Shown here piece by piece: positions 34,975 through 47,379 of a DNA stretch of 64,000 nucleotides. Under the pieces are notes generated by a model. That model did not search any database. It was not told the DNA's origin and worked only from the letters and a program-made list of their open reading frames with translations. Position 1 is the stretch's first letter. Each line of letters starts with the position of its first letter. The DNA is from Hetaerina americana (taxonomy: Eukaryota; Arthropoda; Insecta; Odonata; Calopterygidae), in contig JAKTNV010000024.1 of the NCBI GenBank assembly GCA_022747635.1, positions 6,667,803-6,731,802 on the forward strand, written 5' to 3'. The position numbers and the translations under genes are program-made.

Positions 34975-35600
34975 CTGTGGACATGGGCAACCCTGCCTTA
35001 CACCTCTTCCTAACACAGCCCAACCGGACTCCCCGTTCCCCACTCGCACCTGAGCAGTCTGAGACATGTACAGGTTGCGGATTAGCCTCCTTTCCTTTCA
35101 ATCTTTTCCTATGTTCTTCAATATACTCATTAGTTTTCCCCAATTTACTCTATCAAACGCTTTTTCGAAATCTACGAAACGGGAAAATACGTCCTGATTG
35201 TGTTCTATATTCCTCTCGATTAATAATCTCATTACTGCAATGGCATCACGCGTACCTCTCCCCTTCCTAAACCCAAACCAATCATTCCCGAAGTAATCAT
35301 TTGCCCTACCCTCTATCCTTTTGTTGATGATCCTAAGAATAACTTTAGCTGCGTGGGATATCAAACTTATTTTCCTGTAGTCCTCACATGATGTAGCCTT
35401 TACCTTTTTTTGGATAGGAACTTACACTGATCTCACAAAGTCTTCCGGCCAGATTCCTTCCTCATAGATAATACGAATCAGCCCATATAGCCTCTTCCTC
35501 CCACATTACCCTAAACCTTTTGGTATATCCGCTGGAATGCTATCCACCCCCACAGCCTTGTTTAGTTTCATCTCTCTTAATGCCCTTTCTCCCTTTCTAT
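34975..35600 (-). mobile_element. LINE-A fragment: reverse transcriptase domain, broken
   Basis: Minus strand from about 35590: REMKLNKAVGVDSIPADI, IWPEDFV, VPIQKK, SCEDYRKISLISHAAKVILR, DWFGFRKGRGTRDAI, FVDFEKAFDRVNWGKL, then LIRNLYMSQTAQVRVG and GVRQGCP. VDFEKAFDRV is RT motif A with its catalytic aspartate; GVRQGCP is motif B. The FADD motif C is absent because homology ends just after motif B at about 34975. Stops interrupt the frame upstream of VPIQKK and after KNIGKD, where Trp is expected. It is a different portion of the protein from the 11-kb fragment; shared family is inferred from style and arthropod LINE relatives. Confidence 0.88.
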
Positions 35601-35608
35601 CTCAATTC

Positions 35609-35630
35609 ATATATATATATATATATATAA
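35609..35630. repeat. (TA)n microsatellite
   Basis: Alternating TA directly at the 5' break of the LINE-A fragment and at the left edge of the large inverted repeat. Confidence 0.95.
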
Positions 35631-35794
35631 TATAATGTATAACACTTAGCACTAGTGGACACAGACAAAAACCCTCTCTTCCTTGATAAAGGTGGCCACG
35701 ACCACCGAAAATTCGAAAAATAGTGTCTCTTTTTTATGTGTTTCTGTGTTTTTGTATGTCCACTAGTGCTAAGTGTTATACATCATTATTCACG

Positions 35795-35860
<66 letters not shown>

Positions 35861-35861
35861 C

Positions 35862-35914
<53 letters not shown>

Positions 35915-36090
35915 CGTGAATAATGATGCATAACACTTAGCACTAGTGGACATACAAAAACACAGAAACACATAAAAAAGAGACTATTTTTCAAATTTTC
36001 GGTGGTCGTGGCCACCTTTATCAAGGAAGAGAGGGTTTTTGTCTGTGTCCACTAGTGCTAAGTGTTATACATTATATTATATATATATAA
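35621..36090. repeat. ~470-bp nested inverted repeat with (TA)n centre
   Basis: Left arm 35621-35796 and right arm 35913-36088 are reverse complements with only a handful of differences (one substitution near AATTCG, a 2-bp indel at AGTGTCTC, one at TTATAC). Each arm is itself a ~149-bp unit bounded by perfect 26-bp inverted repeats beginning ATGTATAACACTTAGC (35635-35660/35758-35783; and 35926-35951/36047-36072, one mismatch). The centre is two (TA)n tracts (35797-35858 and 35863-35912) split by an off-centre GGCG. The units carry a hammerhead-like box. Confidence 0.93.
35681..35717 (+). repeat. hammerhead-like box in left unit of the nested repeat
   Basis: CTTGATAAA, stem GGTGG/CCACC with a 6-base loop, GAAA (35707-35710), then ATTCGAA. 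The same skeleton as at 38.9 and 63.1 kb (TGANNA, GC stem, GAAA, N(T/C)TCGAA). No GTH site follows, so this class is further from a hammerhead core. A mirror copy lies in the right unit on the minus strand. Confidence 0.4.
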
Positions 36091-36690
36091 TTTCATTGAT
36101 GTTTGCATTACCTTTTACGACATCAACCTGCGATCACTCTGCCTTGATACTAATATTTTTGGATTGTATCATATTGGATGTTTACTAAAAAACTGGACTT
36201 GAAATGTTTTCGACAAAAACTTCTTTTGACGGGAAGACAGTTATATTTTGACTCAAAAAGTCTACCCAGCCTTTGGGAGAAATAGAGAGAGTTCATGATT
36301 TGTTGGTTCCAAAATTTGAAATATTCGCACTAAAGTGATTGATACTAGGTAAATCTCTTTGAATTGGGACTATCAAATTGTAACAAATTTAAACAGCTAA
36401 AAAAAACTCCCTTTAATTTGACAACAAAGCCACGAATTGTCGCAGGTGCTCTTCTGGACGGGGATGCGAGGATTCCGTAGCCTTATTGCCAGGGTTTCAC
36501 GCCTATAGTTGATGGGTTTACCTGCCGTGCCGGATGATTCCGCAAGTCTTGTCCCCTACGATACTTTTCCCCGAGAGGATGAGGCTAATACCCACACTAG
36601 ACTTCCTTCCGACCCTCTCAAACCAACACCCTCCCTCCCATTAACACTCTCATTACAGACTACCGGCGACTGTCCTCTCCTGAATAACGC
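36091..36690. other. no recognisable feature
   Basis: AT-rich DNA; nothing recognised. Confidence 0.5.
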
Positions 36691-37720
36691 AAAGTGACCT
36701 CGGAATGTCTTTCGTTTCGTCAAGACAGTCATGGAAACGAAGACCAGCCGCCGCGTAATTTTCGCAAAACAGATTTCAATAACCCGAGCGATAACCTTAT
36801 TTTTCAGTCTCACGAAAACTGCACTCGCAACTCTTCCTGCGGAAGGGAATGACTGTCCCCTCATCCACATTTCGTCAACGCTTCGTCACGCAGTCTGAAA
36901 GCACCGACAACGAAATTTAATAAAATGAAAACCTACCCCTCGTTTTAAAAGTGTCTCCGGGAGCTGCCCTGAAGAATTTGGATTGGAGGTTTGAATTGAA
37001 AGTTGAAAACGAAAAAAAATATTATGAAACGTTTTGCATACTCGAAAGAGGGAGATGAAAGTATCAAGAGGGATGTGGGGGCGACAGTGGGGAGCTGAGG
37101 GAACGGGGAATGGAGAGGTAAGGAACTGTCTTTCTCCACCTCATTCTGTTTCTCTCTTTCTTTCATGTTGTTTCGGTCCCTTCCCCCTCCCCCCGCCTGC
37201 GATCGGACCGGAAGGAACTCGAAGCGTTTGCCGCCGGAGAGTGAGAAAGTGGCGCCTCCGCCCTCCTCCCCACCTTCCCTTCCCCCCGTGCCTCTCCTCT
37301 CGCCCTCCCCCGTGACGAAACACGACGAGAGAGCCGGAGCGGAAGATCTGCTTTCTCTCTTTAGCGACGAATAAAAAAAAAAACCGAGGAGCTCATTTGG
37401 CGGCCGACCGGATGATTAAGCAAAAAGGCCGGCGTGAAATTGAAGGAAAAAATAAAAAGCGCAGGGAAATAAACACACGCGCGGCGAAAATAGTTCGCGG
37501 GAGCGCTCCAGGAGACTTTGTCCCTAATTTATCCGATAGCAGCCCCAATGCAGGCAGGTGGGGGGCCCGATTGGAATTTTCGATCGTCGCGGTCTCGTCG
37601 CGGAATGTCACCGCCACGGAGACTCAGAAGGCGTCGGACGAAACTCCTCCCGCCGCGGATTCCTTTCCAAAGAGCTCTCTCTATCCAGGTCATACTTGAA
37701 CTCTCGACTGTCGGAGCAGG
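36691..37720. other. CpG-rich block
   Basis: From 37,050 on, dense CpG with C-rich then mixed composition (GCCGCCGGAGAG, CGACGAGAGAGCCGGAGCGG, GGCGGCCGACCGG). Open frames on several strands are 60-104 codons and compositional. The longest CpG-rich block together with those at 47.6 and 53.2 kb; a promoter/CpG-island role is possible but unproved. Confidence 0.45.
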
Positions 37721-38880
37721 AATGAGATATTTTTAATTGCAAACAACTCTCTATCTGTGACGGCCTGCCCTCCTCAAACAAGGGAAAACTTTCCTGCCTT
37801 TCTTGAGGGGGCGAGCAGCCTTTTTGCGAATCTGTGTGACTTGATTCCCTGTCCAGAAAACACGTTTTTTCAATGTCTTTGCCAGACCGCCTGGAATAAC
37901 CGTGATCAGTAGCGGAGGAATACGGGGAACCTATAGTGAATCTGATCTATTGGGACTTGAGGGAGCTCGGCTATGTTTTTGTGCAAATATTTCCAAACGC
38001 GGTATCTCTTCCCATTACAGCATTTCACTTACTGGCCTAATACTGAAGTTTGAATGAAGTTCGCGCTGATGTTTCTATTGAATATTTGAGAAAATCAATA
38101 AAGATATACGTTTGCCCATACTGCACACCTACAACAACCATAAACCTACTAATTTCATCATCCAACGGAAGATGTCCAACTACACTACAGTACACTATTC
38201 AAGTAAATCCATCAAGAACTTCGTGTTTTCATATTTTTGGTAAAATTATTTTCTCGCAATCCTACTGGCGCTTATATTGTCAAAAATATTATAAATATGG
38301 TAAAACTGGTACAAAGACAGCTATACTAATTCAATAAAGGTGATTATATTCACCCTAAGATTAATTTATTACCTATTCCAGTATTTTGTACGACAAGGGA
38401 ACGAGAGAAGGAATGTGAACATCAATTTTTCCTTGCTGATGAAAAATTTCTAGGGGGAAAATTAAGAAATGATATTTCAGGAAAAGGAGGAGAAAGAAGG
38501 GGAATATGCATGCAACGAAGAGATTTAAGTTTTAATTTGCCCTCGCTTCACTCATAATGCGTTGCGATATTGATTTACACGATGGGAAGCAAGGATCCTT
38601 GCAAACTTGCAATGTGGACTACCTGTATGAGTGTTAATTCTCAAAATGTATCGCTATTTTACCTCTTCCTGATGTAGAGATGATTAAGACCTCGATATTA
38701 AAAAATGAAGTTGTTGTAGTATCTATGATTTACCTAACGATGAGTCTTCAAGTTTCCAGAGATATCAGACCAAAATATTGTAGTAATTGCGTGATCCTCC
38801 GTGTTCTTCCAGGTTAGCAGTTCAGAAGACTTTTCTTAGAATTTTGTTCGATTCTTGAGTCAATCCATTGGAAAGATAGA
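37721..38880. other. no recognisable feature
   Basis: AT-rich DNA; nothing recognised. Confidence 0.5.
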
Positions 38881-39025
38881 CTCTCCAACCTGAAGATGGC
38901 CCAAGAGAAGGGCCGAAAGCTCAAACTATCTGCAATGAGAGTGTCTTTTTACTTTAAAAAAATATTTTTGTGCTCTGTGGTGACATCCAAGCGTTATATA
39001 CATTTTTAACATTAGCATTAGATTT
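38881..39025 (+). repeat. hammerhead-like unit followed by (TA)n
   Basis: CTGAAGA (38890-38896), T, stem GGCCC/GGGCC with a seven-base loop, GAAA (38915-38918), GCTCAAAC. The first half has the CTGANGA and GAAA boxes intact. Upstream TTGAG could pair CTCAA after GAAA, but a consistent three-stem fold needs a bulge. A (TA)n tract begins ~110 bp downstream, as at the 35.7 and 63.1 kb units. Confidence 0.45.
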
Positions 39026-39097
39026 TATATATATATATATATATACACATATATATACACACATATATATATATATAAATTATATGTATAAATTATA
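39026..39097. repeat. TA-rich microsatellite, target of the mariner
   Basis: Interrupted (TA)n/(CA)n DNA; the mariner at 39100 is inserted at one of its TA dinucleotides and the tract continues on the other side (40434-40460). Confidence 0.95.
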
Positions 39098-39099
39098 TA

Positions 39100-40433
39100 C
39101 GAGGGTCATCCGGAAAGTAGTACCCGTTCGTGCCGCATGAAGTGCTGACGACGCGAGTAGCCGCTGGACGAGGTCAGATAGCTTCAGTGGCTTGTCTGCC
39201 TTCTCTGAGCCAAGTTGCGTGACGCTAGCATTGCCTGTGTTGTTTCTGTGATTGTTTACAATGTTTAAAAAAATTGAGAACGCCGCCAGTTGTGAAGTGA
39301 GGGCAGTGATTAAATTCCTCAATGCAAGAAACGTTCGCCCATGTGATATTCATCGCCAATTAAAGGAGGTGTATGGAGACAATGTAATGGACGAGTCGTC
39401 TGTTCGGCGGTGGTGTCGCAACTTCAACATGGGGAGGGGGAACACACACGACGATGAGCGTTCGGAGAGACCGTCTGTCATTACAGACCAACTGGTGAGC
39501 TCAGTTGACGAATTCGTGAGGAACGATCGGCGCGTCACAATTGATGACATCTGTGAGCATTTTCACAATGTTTCTCGAACAATTGTTCATGAAATTGTTA
39601 AACACCATCTGCATTATGCAAAAATTTGTGCAAGATGGGTCCCTCGCAAGCTTACAGATGAGCACAAAACCAAGCGTATGGCTGCAGCACTGACGTTTTT
39701 GGGACGTTATTCTGATGAAGGAGACTCTTTCTTGACTCGCATAATTACTGGTGACGAAACATGGGTTTGTTATGCATCACCTGAGAGTAAACGACAGTCA
39801 ATGGAGTGGCATCATGCTCATTCACCAAACAAACCAAAAAAATTCAAGACAGTTCTGTCCACCAGGAAACTCATGGCAACCATTTTCTGGGATCGACGAG
39901 GTGTACTGCTTATTGATTTTATGGCCCGTGGAGACACTATTAATGCCAATGCGTATTGTGAAACATTAAAGAAATTACGGCGGGCAATACAAAATCGGCG
40001 GCGAGGTCTATTGTCTACTGGTGTCATTCTCGTTCATGACAATGCCAGGCCTCATGCAGCTGGGATAACACAAAAACTTTTGCAGCAATTCAAATGGGAA
40101 ACTTTCGACCATCCACCGTATAGCCCGGACTTGGCCCCTTCAGATTTTCATCTCTTTACAAAGCTTAAAGACTTTTTGGCAGGAAAAAGATTTGACAGCG
40201 ATGAAGAACTTAAAGAAGGAGTGACCCTGTATCTCAATGAGCTGGCGGCGAAGGACTATGCAGCAGGAATACAGAAACTTGTCACACGTTATGACAAATG
40301 CCTTAATTTGCTTGGAGATTATGTTGAGAAGTAGTTTAAAGTATCCTCTTTCAAATAAAATTTTTTATGTTTGTTAATATTTACTTTTGTGTCTTTATTT
40401 CACGAACGGGTACTACTTTCCGGATGACCCTCG
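39100..40433 (+). mobile_element. complete mariner transposon, potentially active
   Basis: 1,334 bp, with perfect 33-bp inverted ends (39100-39132 and 40401-40433, starting CGAGGGTCATCCGGAAAG) and TA on both sides (39098-39099, 40434-40435). The ends match without a difference and the transposase frame is uninterrupted, both signs of a young copy. It lies in a (TA)n tract, which offers many target dinucleotides. Different in sequence and terminal repeats from the 5.8-kb mariner. Confidence 0.96.
39261..40334 (+). CDS. mariner transposase, D,D34D, intact
   Basis: A 357-residue cut-and-paste DNA transposase, the usual mariner length. I chose the ATG at 39261 (MFKKIENAAS); the only upstream in-frame candidate (39252) is a TTG. 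N-terminal half: two helix-turn-helix regions that bind the inverted repeats (first around SVRRWCRNF, then VTIDDICEHFHNVS..VHEIV), followed by the linker motif WVPRKL. Catalytic half: TGDETWV (Asp codon 39753-39755), HDNARPH (Asp, 40038-40040) and SPDLAPSDFHLF (Asp, 40143-40145); 34 residues separate the last two. All three metal-binding aspartates are present and no stop interrupts the frame. AAATAAAATTT at 40354-40364 may supply a polyadenylation signal. Subfamily not determined. Confidence 0.96.
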   Translation: MFKKIENAASCEVRAVIKFLNARNVRPCDIHRQLKEVYGDNVMDESSVRRWCRNFNMGRGNTHDDERSERPSVITDQLVSSVDEFVRNDRRVTIDDICEHFHNVSRTIVHEIVKHHLHYAKICARWVPRKLTDEHKTKRMAAALTFLGRYSDEGDSFLTRIITGDETWVCYASPESKRQSMEWHHAHSPNKPKKFKTVLSTRKLMATIFWDRRGVLLIDFMARGDTINANAYCETLKKLRRAIQNRRRGLLSTGVILVHDNARPHAAGITQKLLQQFKWETFDHPPYSPDLAPSDFHLFTKLKDFLAGKRFDSDEELKEGVTLYLNELAAKDYAAGIQKLVTRYDKCLNLLGDYVEK

Positions 40434-40480
40434 TATATATATATATATTGTATATATATTTATTTATTTATTGCGGAGGC
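40434..40480. repeat. TA-rich microsatellite, right side of mariner
   Basis: Continuation of the tract into which the mariner inserted, running into TTTATTTATTTATT. Confidence 0.95.
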
Positions 40481-42435
40481 TATCAATATCCACTTTAGAC
40501 CCACATTGATGATAAAAACAAAATGTTTCACACGGTAATAAACCCTCTTTTCCCCTTTTTAGTGCTCTATATTCAACCATTTTAACAGTTGTGAGTGTAT
40601 GTTTTTTTAGTAAGAGTAGGTCGATTTCTATCAAGGGTTGTGCCACCGGTCATTTAACTCCGGAATCAATTTACTGCACCTTTCGTGAATGCCGTAAAAA
40701 TAACTTGAATGCAATAGTCGATCTTTTGTTTTTGAAGTGGTGCCATTTATGCATATGCAAGAAACAATAATGGCACCATTACGACTCTTACGAGGGAATT
40801 AATCAGCAGCGGTCGTCAATCTTAGCATTGGTTTGACGCAGCACTCCGTTCTATATTCCCCGGAGTTGCTTGCATGGAGTAATTGGAATCGAAACGTCCA
40901 TTTACTACTCTTTGTTTAGCCGTTCGAAGGAGAGTCATGAATCTAATTTAATACATTTTCATTTATTTCAAATCTTTGCAGTTCATATTTCAATTGTGCG
41001 AGGGAAGCTTTCTCGTAACTTAGCTCGAAATACAAAAAAAATTTCATACGCGTATCCCTCCGGTCCTTTTCCCAGAGTGTTAGAATAGTGTTTAGAGAAA
41101 AATTCCAATTGTGTCTCTCACAAATTCTAATTTTGTACAGAAGAATTGGTAGTAGTAGCAAAACTTTTTTCGAGAAACTAAGTCTTGAATACTGTATGCT
41201 AAAGTATTTTACAGAAGATGCTGTTATTGAGTTTGGTTGGCAATTTCCTAATACTTCTAAAGGCTTTAGGCTATAGGGACCTTTTAGTTTGCTTATGTAA
41301 GCCTTACAGACGTATTGAATGACTGTATTATACAACATTGGCTTTTTGTGTACTGCATATCTCCCATAAATCCGACAGAGAGTGTATGTCAGGGGGTATT
41401 ATCACTTAATGATTACAATTACAGTAATTGGTGATTATTAGGCTTGGATATCATTTTGTTTTCGGGAAGTTTCAATTACTGTACGTGATGTGACCTCTTG
41501 TTATGATCACCAATGATGAGATGGGAAATAGATTTCTTATGCTGATATCACTGTGGTCGTTAGAGACTTCCAAGCATCTACTTCCTCACAGCGGGTACAC
41601 TAAGGGGACACCCTTTCATCATAGAGTTGCATGGAACGCATGATTTATCCCATTCCCAAGAGCATTTTCCAATGGCCAGGTCTGTAACTAGTGCAGTTAG
41701 GGAATTCAAATCGAAACGTGATGCATAATTCTGAGAGCTAGTTAGTCGTAAAGCTGTGAACACGGCCCCATCAGCAGAGGAGTTCAAATTCTACGACCAA
41801 ATAAAACGATGCCGAAGGAAGCATCGTCACGTCTTTCCGGGCACCCATTGGCAATAGTAGGCCTTCTTTCTCACCTTGGGCCGCTACCAAAATACACGAA
41901 TGAGATTCGCCGTGCCATAAGTAAAATACAAGGTCACAGATGTCAAACGTTTTCAGCATCTCGTGACTGCATTGAAGGCCAATGAAATATGATTCGCGTG
42001 TCAAACAGAGTGAGAAAATATTTTCGCATAACATCGTTGAAACCAACTCAAATCCAGTAGAAATAAGACCTTCGGTGCTGATAAAATTACTCGGGAGAAT
42101 AGATTTCATTAGTCCTTCTTTAAAAGATATACATTAAGTGGCTTTTTGTCATACTAATGCCAGGGGAAGGAGGAGGTTGGATGATAATTTCCATGCGCGA
42201 CGTGCGAAGTTGGAATGAATGCCCTTCCGTGTCAACGATGAATAGTAGAATGGCGGAGGACAATAGCACAAATGACCGCAGAAATCCCGAACTCACAAGA
42301 GTGTTGGGTTCTACTGGTAATTTTTGCCATTGAGGACAGGTTGATTATCATAAAGAAATTGGGGTTTGTTCGAGGAGTAAGGTTGGATAGAAACCATACT
42401 TCGGTGGGAACTTACAACCAATTAAAAGTTGGAAT
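40481..42435. other. no recognisable feature
   Basis: Mostly AT-rich DNA. ORFs up to 131 codons (40943-41338, minus) resemble no family. Confidence 0.5.
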
Positions 42436-42512
42436 AGGGGGTCTCGAACCCTGACCAACGGCGTGAGATGCTAGAACACAAGTCGCTTGATCTTACACAC
42501 TCCTATCTCCTT
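42436..42512 (-). mobile_element. tRNA-like fragment with B box, probable SINE head
   Basis: The minus strand carries a good RNA polymerase III B box, GGTTCGAGACC (within 42440-42451), and about 45 bp upstream AAGATCAAGCGACTTG resembles a tRNA D-arm/A box. No cloverleaf I can close with confidence, and the sequence below 42436 does not match the SINE body of the 52 and 60 kb copies, so it may be another SINE family or a tRNA relic. Confidence 0.4.
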
Positions 42513-45500
42513 TAGGCGGTTAGAGCTAGTAGTTTCTGTAAGAGTGTCGTTCAAATGACATACAGATACCTTATCAAGAAGAGACTTTTTAAATTTTACG
42601 AGGAAGAACCCGCATCCAACTCACAGAGAATCGCATAAAGGCTTGGATAATCATCGACTTAAAAAAGTTTGTTTGTTACTGGCATAGTTTTCTGCTAGAC
42701 GAATGCTAAGCAGTTTAGGAGTCTACATTTCACTTCACTGTGGGTGTCGTCGATAGCAAAGGTGTTAGATACGAGTGTACAACGGAGCAAAAGAAATGCA
42801 GTTAATTAATTGCCTGCGTAAATTAAGTGATGAGTCCAAACTATCAAGGAAGACGAATAAACATCGATAAGATGTGACAACCGCACAGTTTGCCCCAATA
42901 AGAGGCACCATTGTTGACAGAAGAAATCCTACTAGAGATGACGACGGAAAAGATAAGATTTCGTGCTAATAAGTGGATGAAAGTTATCTATTTTTTAAAT
43001 TTAGCCTTATGCGCTCCATTTACCTCTTGACGACCGATACGAAAAAAACCGCTGGACGATGGACATGTTTGTTCAGTTAATAACGCGACGTGGGTGCACA
43101 AACGGAAACTCATCTTCGCCTGAAATTACGGACACACTTGCCAATTTAGGTGATCGATAAGAACAAAAAATAAGTTGAAAAAATTATAATTTTTAAGGTG
43201 ATTGCCTTTCAGTCACGGGGATCATTAATCTTCGATAGTACATGCGAGGTGAACTTTGATGAGGCAGGGTGCAACGCATTGCGCAGCCGAAATGAATGCA
43301 CCCAAACGCTCCGTCCTACTTTTTTGACCTATTTAGATTTTCCTTGGGGAAAAAATAGACCATGTTCCATGAAAACTGATAATTATTACGTTTTTCAACT
43401 TTTTGATTCCATTAATGCCATTCAAGAGCCGGTTGACCTTAACGAGTGAATTCCAATGCGGAATAAGTGCTGTGAACACATACCAACAGTCGCATTATAA
43501 GTTGAAAGGGAATAATATTTACAAAACAGTTGAGCGCAGATGGTTTAACTACTCCAGGCTTTGTTAATGCCCGCAAGTTAATCGTAATTCATTTCTTTGC
43601 AGGCATACGTAGCTGCTTAAAAGACAGAGACAGCCATTTTTTGTTGGCCATAATTTGGAGCAGGGAGATTTTTTCACACTAAAAAAATCCAACAGCGATT
43701 GAGAGAAATTGTAAGATTGAAAAAAATCAGTCCATTTTAATGGTAACAATAATGTTGGTAGTAACTGATACTAACAATACTAATAGTAAAATGCCTATAA
43801 TACAGGAAATTATTAAATAAAGGAAAAATGCTCGTAAAACGGAAAACAGATACTGCACACCTTCTGTGTTATAGTTAGCTTCGCAAACCATCGCTTAAGA
43901 CACTGCTCCGCGCAGGCCGCCGCCTCTAGTCTTAATGAGATGTATCAAAAGTCAAAACATTAAGATTTCTTAAAGATAGGAATACTGACAACACATAGAA
44001 CACTGGCGTATAAAAAGAGTCCTAACAATCGCCTTAACAGTAGTACGGACCGCTTCTTACAATTCTGCTTTCATCTTTACTATGTGTCTCTTTTACTTCA
44101 GTGAATTCGGAGGATGAATGTTTTTGGTGGTTCTTAAATCTCAGACCTCATTAACAATTCGACCATCTTGGTCATCGGAGGGATCACCTACAAATAAGAC
44201 ATAAACTTAATATAAGTAAACGAACACCAAATGGGAGAGGAGTGATCCTTTGTGAAGATTTACAAGATGTTATGACTGCTTACGCAAGTTAAAACGCGTT
44301 AAGGTCATTAAGAAATTTTCCAATGCGATTTATCATTGGCATCTGGGCATCAATTTAAAAAATAAAGGAGCTATGGGCGACGAAGCAAGAGATTGGCTCA
44401 AGGAAAGAGGCGTAAGGGTTGAGGGAAGAATGCCCTCGACCTCCGTTAGTGTGTGCACATTTTGACATTCGATCTGGCGTACAATATTCAGATATTTTAA
44501 GACCAATTTCTGTTTTTAAAAGTAGTATAAGGGGTGGAAGACTAACCGGAACTCGGCACAAGAATGGAAACACAAAAGACGTACACAAACTCGAATCGTG
44601 TCCAACACGATCATTTCCAAATCAGGCGATTAAAGGGTCTGTCTAATATCCGTTTGAGGTCGGTTCAGTAATTATTCTCACTCTCGCAACAAACACACTA
44701 CCGTGTCTACCATTATGAAAATCGAATTTCTCCACTAGTAGCATGCGATCGATCATTTTTAAGTTTTATAACGCAACTTTAAGATATTATCGTTCGATTT
44801 TCAGATTGGCGTCACCTCAAAATGGCCGAAATGACTCAGGGGAAATTTTTCCCTCGAGAATCTTACAACATAACGGTCGCGGTCAAAACTTTTAAAATCC
44901 ACAATAATATTTATTATTTTTTCCAGAAGCGAAAAACTTTTCTTCCGTATTTTACTGGAAACGTGGGCAGTGTTTACTAGTCGGTGATGAACTGCGAGTG
45001 ACATTATGGTGAACTCATCCCTCGCCCCTCCCCTTCGTGCACAAGCCATACCGGGAGATGATTCCTACCTCTCGGCCGCACCTGGGGCCAGAGCCTGACG
45101 CCATTCTCTGACCGTCATCCTCACTGCATATTAACATGTTTAGTGCTCACCCGTTTTCGCTCTCCTTGCTCCAGCCATCAGCGACACCGACCTCGCGTGT
45201 CACAATCTTAATCCCACGTTTCCATTCTCCCCCCGTTGGGTCGCTCTTTTAAACCCTGCCCTTTCGTGACATTCGTGTCTTTTGTCTCACCGTCATGCGA
45301 GCCTCGGGTATTTATTTTTTATGACTTCTTTGCGTATTTTACTTCTTCGAGCAGTTCTTTGCTGGCTATACTTTACAGCTCCCATACGATTCTTTCGTTT
45401 ACTACCGTTTTTCCTTCTGGTGTATTTTTCCGGTGTTTAAGAGCAATGTGAAATCCCCATATGATATTAATCCCCATCAATGTTCAGTTTCGTCTACCGC

Positions 45501-47379
45501 GACTAATCCTTAAGATCACTTAGTAATCTTTGTTCGGTGGCTATTTGTCTCTTGAAATGGCAAGCATTTTATCGGCGCGAAATTTTGGAGACATTGCATT
45601 TGACCTCTCAGTGAGATCGAGGAAGGCAAGAAATATTTACGATGCCATAAAACGGAATGCTTCATGATTTGTTTTTCACAGGACTGGGAGTCCTTGCTCT
45701 TCTGGTAGGCCAAAACTTTACCAAAATCACTTCAAAGAAAGTGCTGTATAGGTTCGGGTGAGACCTCCGAAATTTAATTATGGATAAACCTTAAAGATTT
45801 TACATGCAATGGGCTTGAATTACTGAACGCAGAGGATTCATTTACGATATTTTTGGAAAACATTAACCACTTCGTGGATTAAATGACTCATGATTATTAA
45901 CCGAAATTTACGCTCAGACACTAGATCACACAGTTGAGCTGATATAGCTGGAGACTAAGAAAATAATTTTAGATTTAATCCAGACACTTCACCCAGGAGA
46001 CCATAGAAGCCTTGGAAAAATCAATTTCCGACTCTCCACCCGGTTGGAGACCAAATAACTTTTCACCCACGCAATGCATTTGAAAAGCTCAGTTCATACA
46101 GGCAATAGGTGTATATCCTTACCTAAGCGTCCAAATCGTTCTTCCAAGGGTATTAGAGGAAATAATTTGGCGCTGGCTTCTTTGTAAATATATTCATCAA
46201 TGAGGACCCTAAAAATTATGTTTTATACATTTATCAAAGAAAAAACTATCATAAATTGATGTGCCGACATGCTTGAACCAACCACTAAACACACAATACT
46301 TTATTCCACATGTATTCGCTTCTCCAAGCATGTTCACATCAATGACAGTCCATTGATTCCATTTTGATCCATGATGATGGTAGAATACAGCCAGGATATT
46401 TAATAGTAGGCAATCAAGAGTGATCAAAGCCACAGATAGGTACCCAAAATATGTTCCATGCACCAAGAATCAATTAATACTGGATAATACAATGCTGATG
46501 AAGAATGGAAAACGCTAAGCACACAATGAGACGAGCCAATGACGGAGGCCAAGAGGACACGAAGTGGCTAACGGTGAAAATGAAAGAGGGCTACAAACCA
46601 ATCTTCGGGCAGACAACTGATAATTATGAAAACCCTGAAAATTATTGATTTTTTATATTAATCGATAAATATAAACTAATATCATCCAAATCCGTGAAAA
46701 CATTTGCGAGGCCTTCGACACTTAGTGCTGGTGGTGGAGGCTGACGATGAAATGGACGGATGAAAGGAAGAATGCGGAAACCTGTACGAGAATAGGGGAG
46801 GAACAGGAGGCATGGAGCATTATATGAAAAAGAATAATCAGATGGAATGGGAGACAGCTTGAGACACAATGTATTTATTAGGAACATCATAAAAGGGAAG
46901 GTATCACGAGAAATATTGCGTTGGTTCATTAAAGAGGAAAGTAAGACAGAAAAGCTATCCGAAACCCGTTTCACAAAGTTATTAGCTAATTTAAGATTTG
47001 CTATAGTTCACCTAAAAGAGGCATTAAAATGATAATACATTCATTCCAGCACTTAAAAATGTCAAATAATCGCAATAAATATGGTTGAAATGTTTTGGGT
47101 CAAACTTGCCACTTTTTAGAGGACTTGTAAATTGATTTATAGCTTTGAGAAGCAGGCCTCGTGGGCATTAGAGAAGAAGATTAGTTGAGAACATATTAAA
47201 CTAATGCAAACAAGATACATTCAAGTCTGTCATATACTGATCGCTGAAGGAGCGATGATGATGATGAAGGAATGGTTGCCGAACAGATGCCAGCGGTGCG
47301 GATGAGGGATGTGATGGAGGCAGACCGTAATCCCGCCACCCCATCAGTTGGTTAAATCAGCTGAATTAAAATGCGCGGA
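42513..47379. other. no recognisable feature
   Basis: Long AT-rich stretch. ORFs up to 110 codons show no family resemblance. No tandem or dispersed repeat noticed apart from short GATGATGATG runs near 47,260. Confidence 0.5.

Noticed and set aside
35723..36024. Several 60-82 codon frames with long runs of Tyr-Ile
   Set aside because: Translations of (TA)n tracts inside the nested palindrome.
46494..46520. CTGATGA at 46.5 kb as another hammerhead-like motif
   Set aside because: No stem-loop between it and the next GAAA, and no spacing match to the family.
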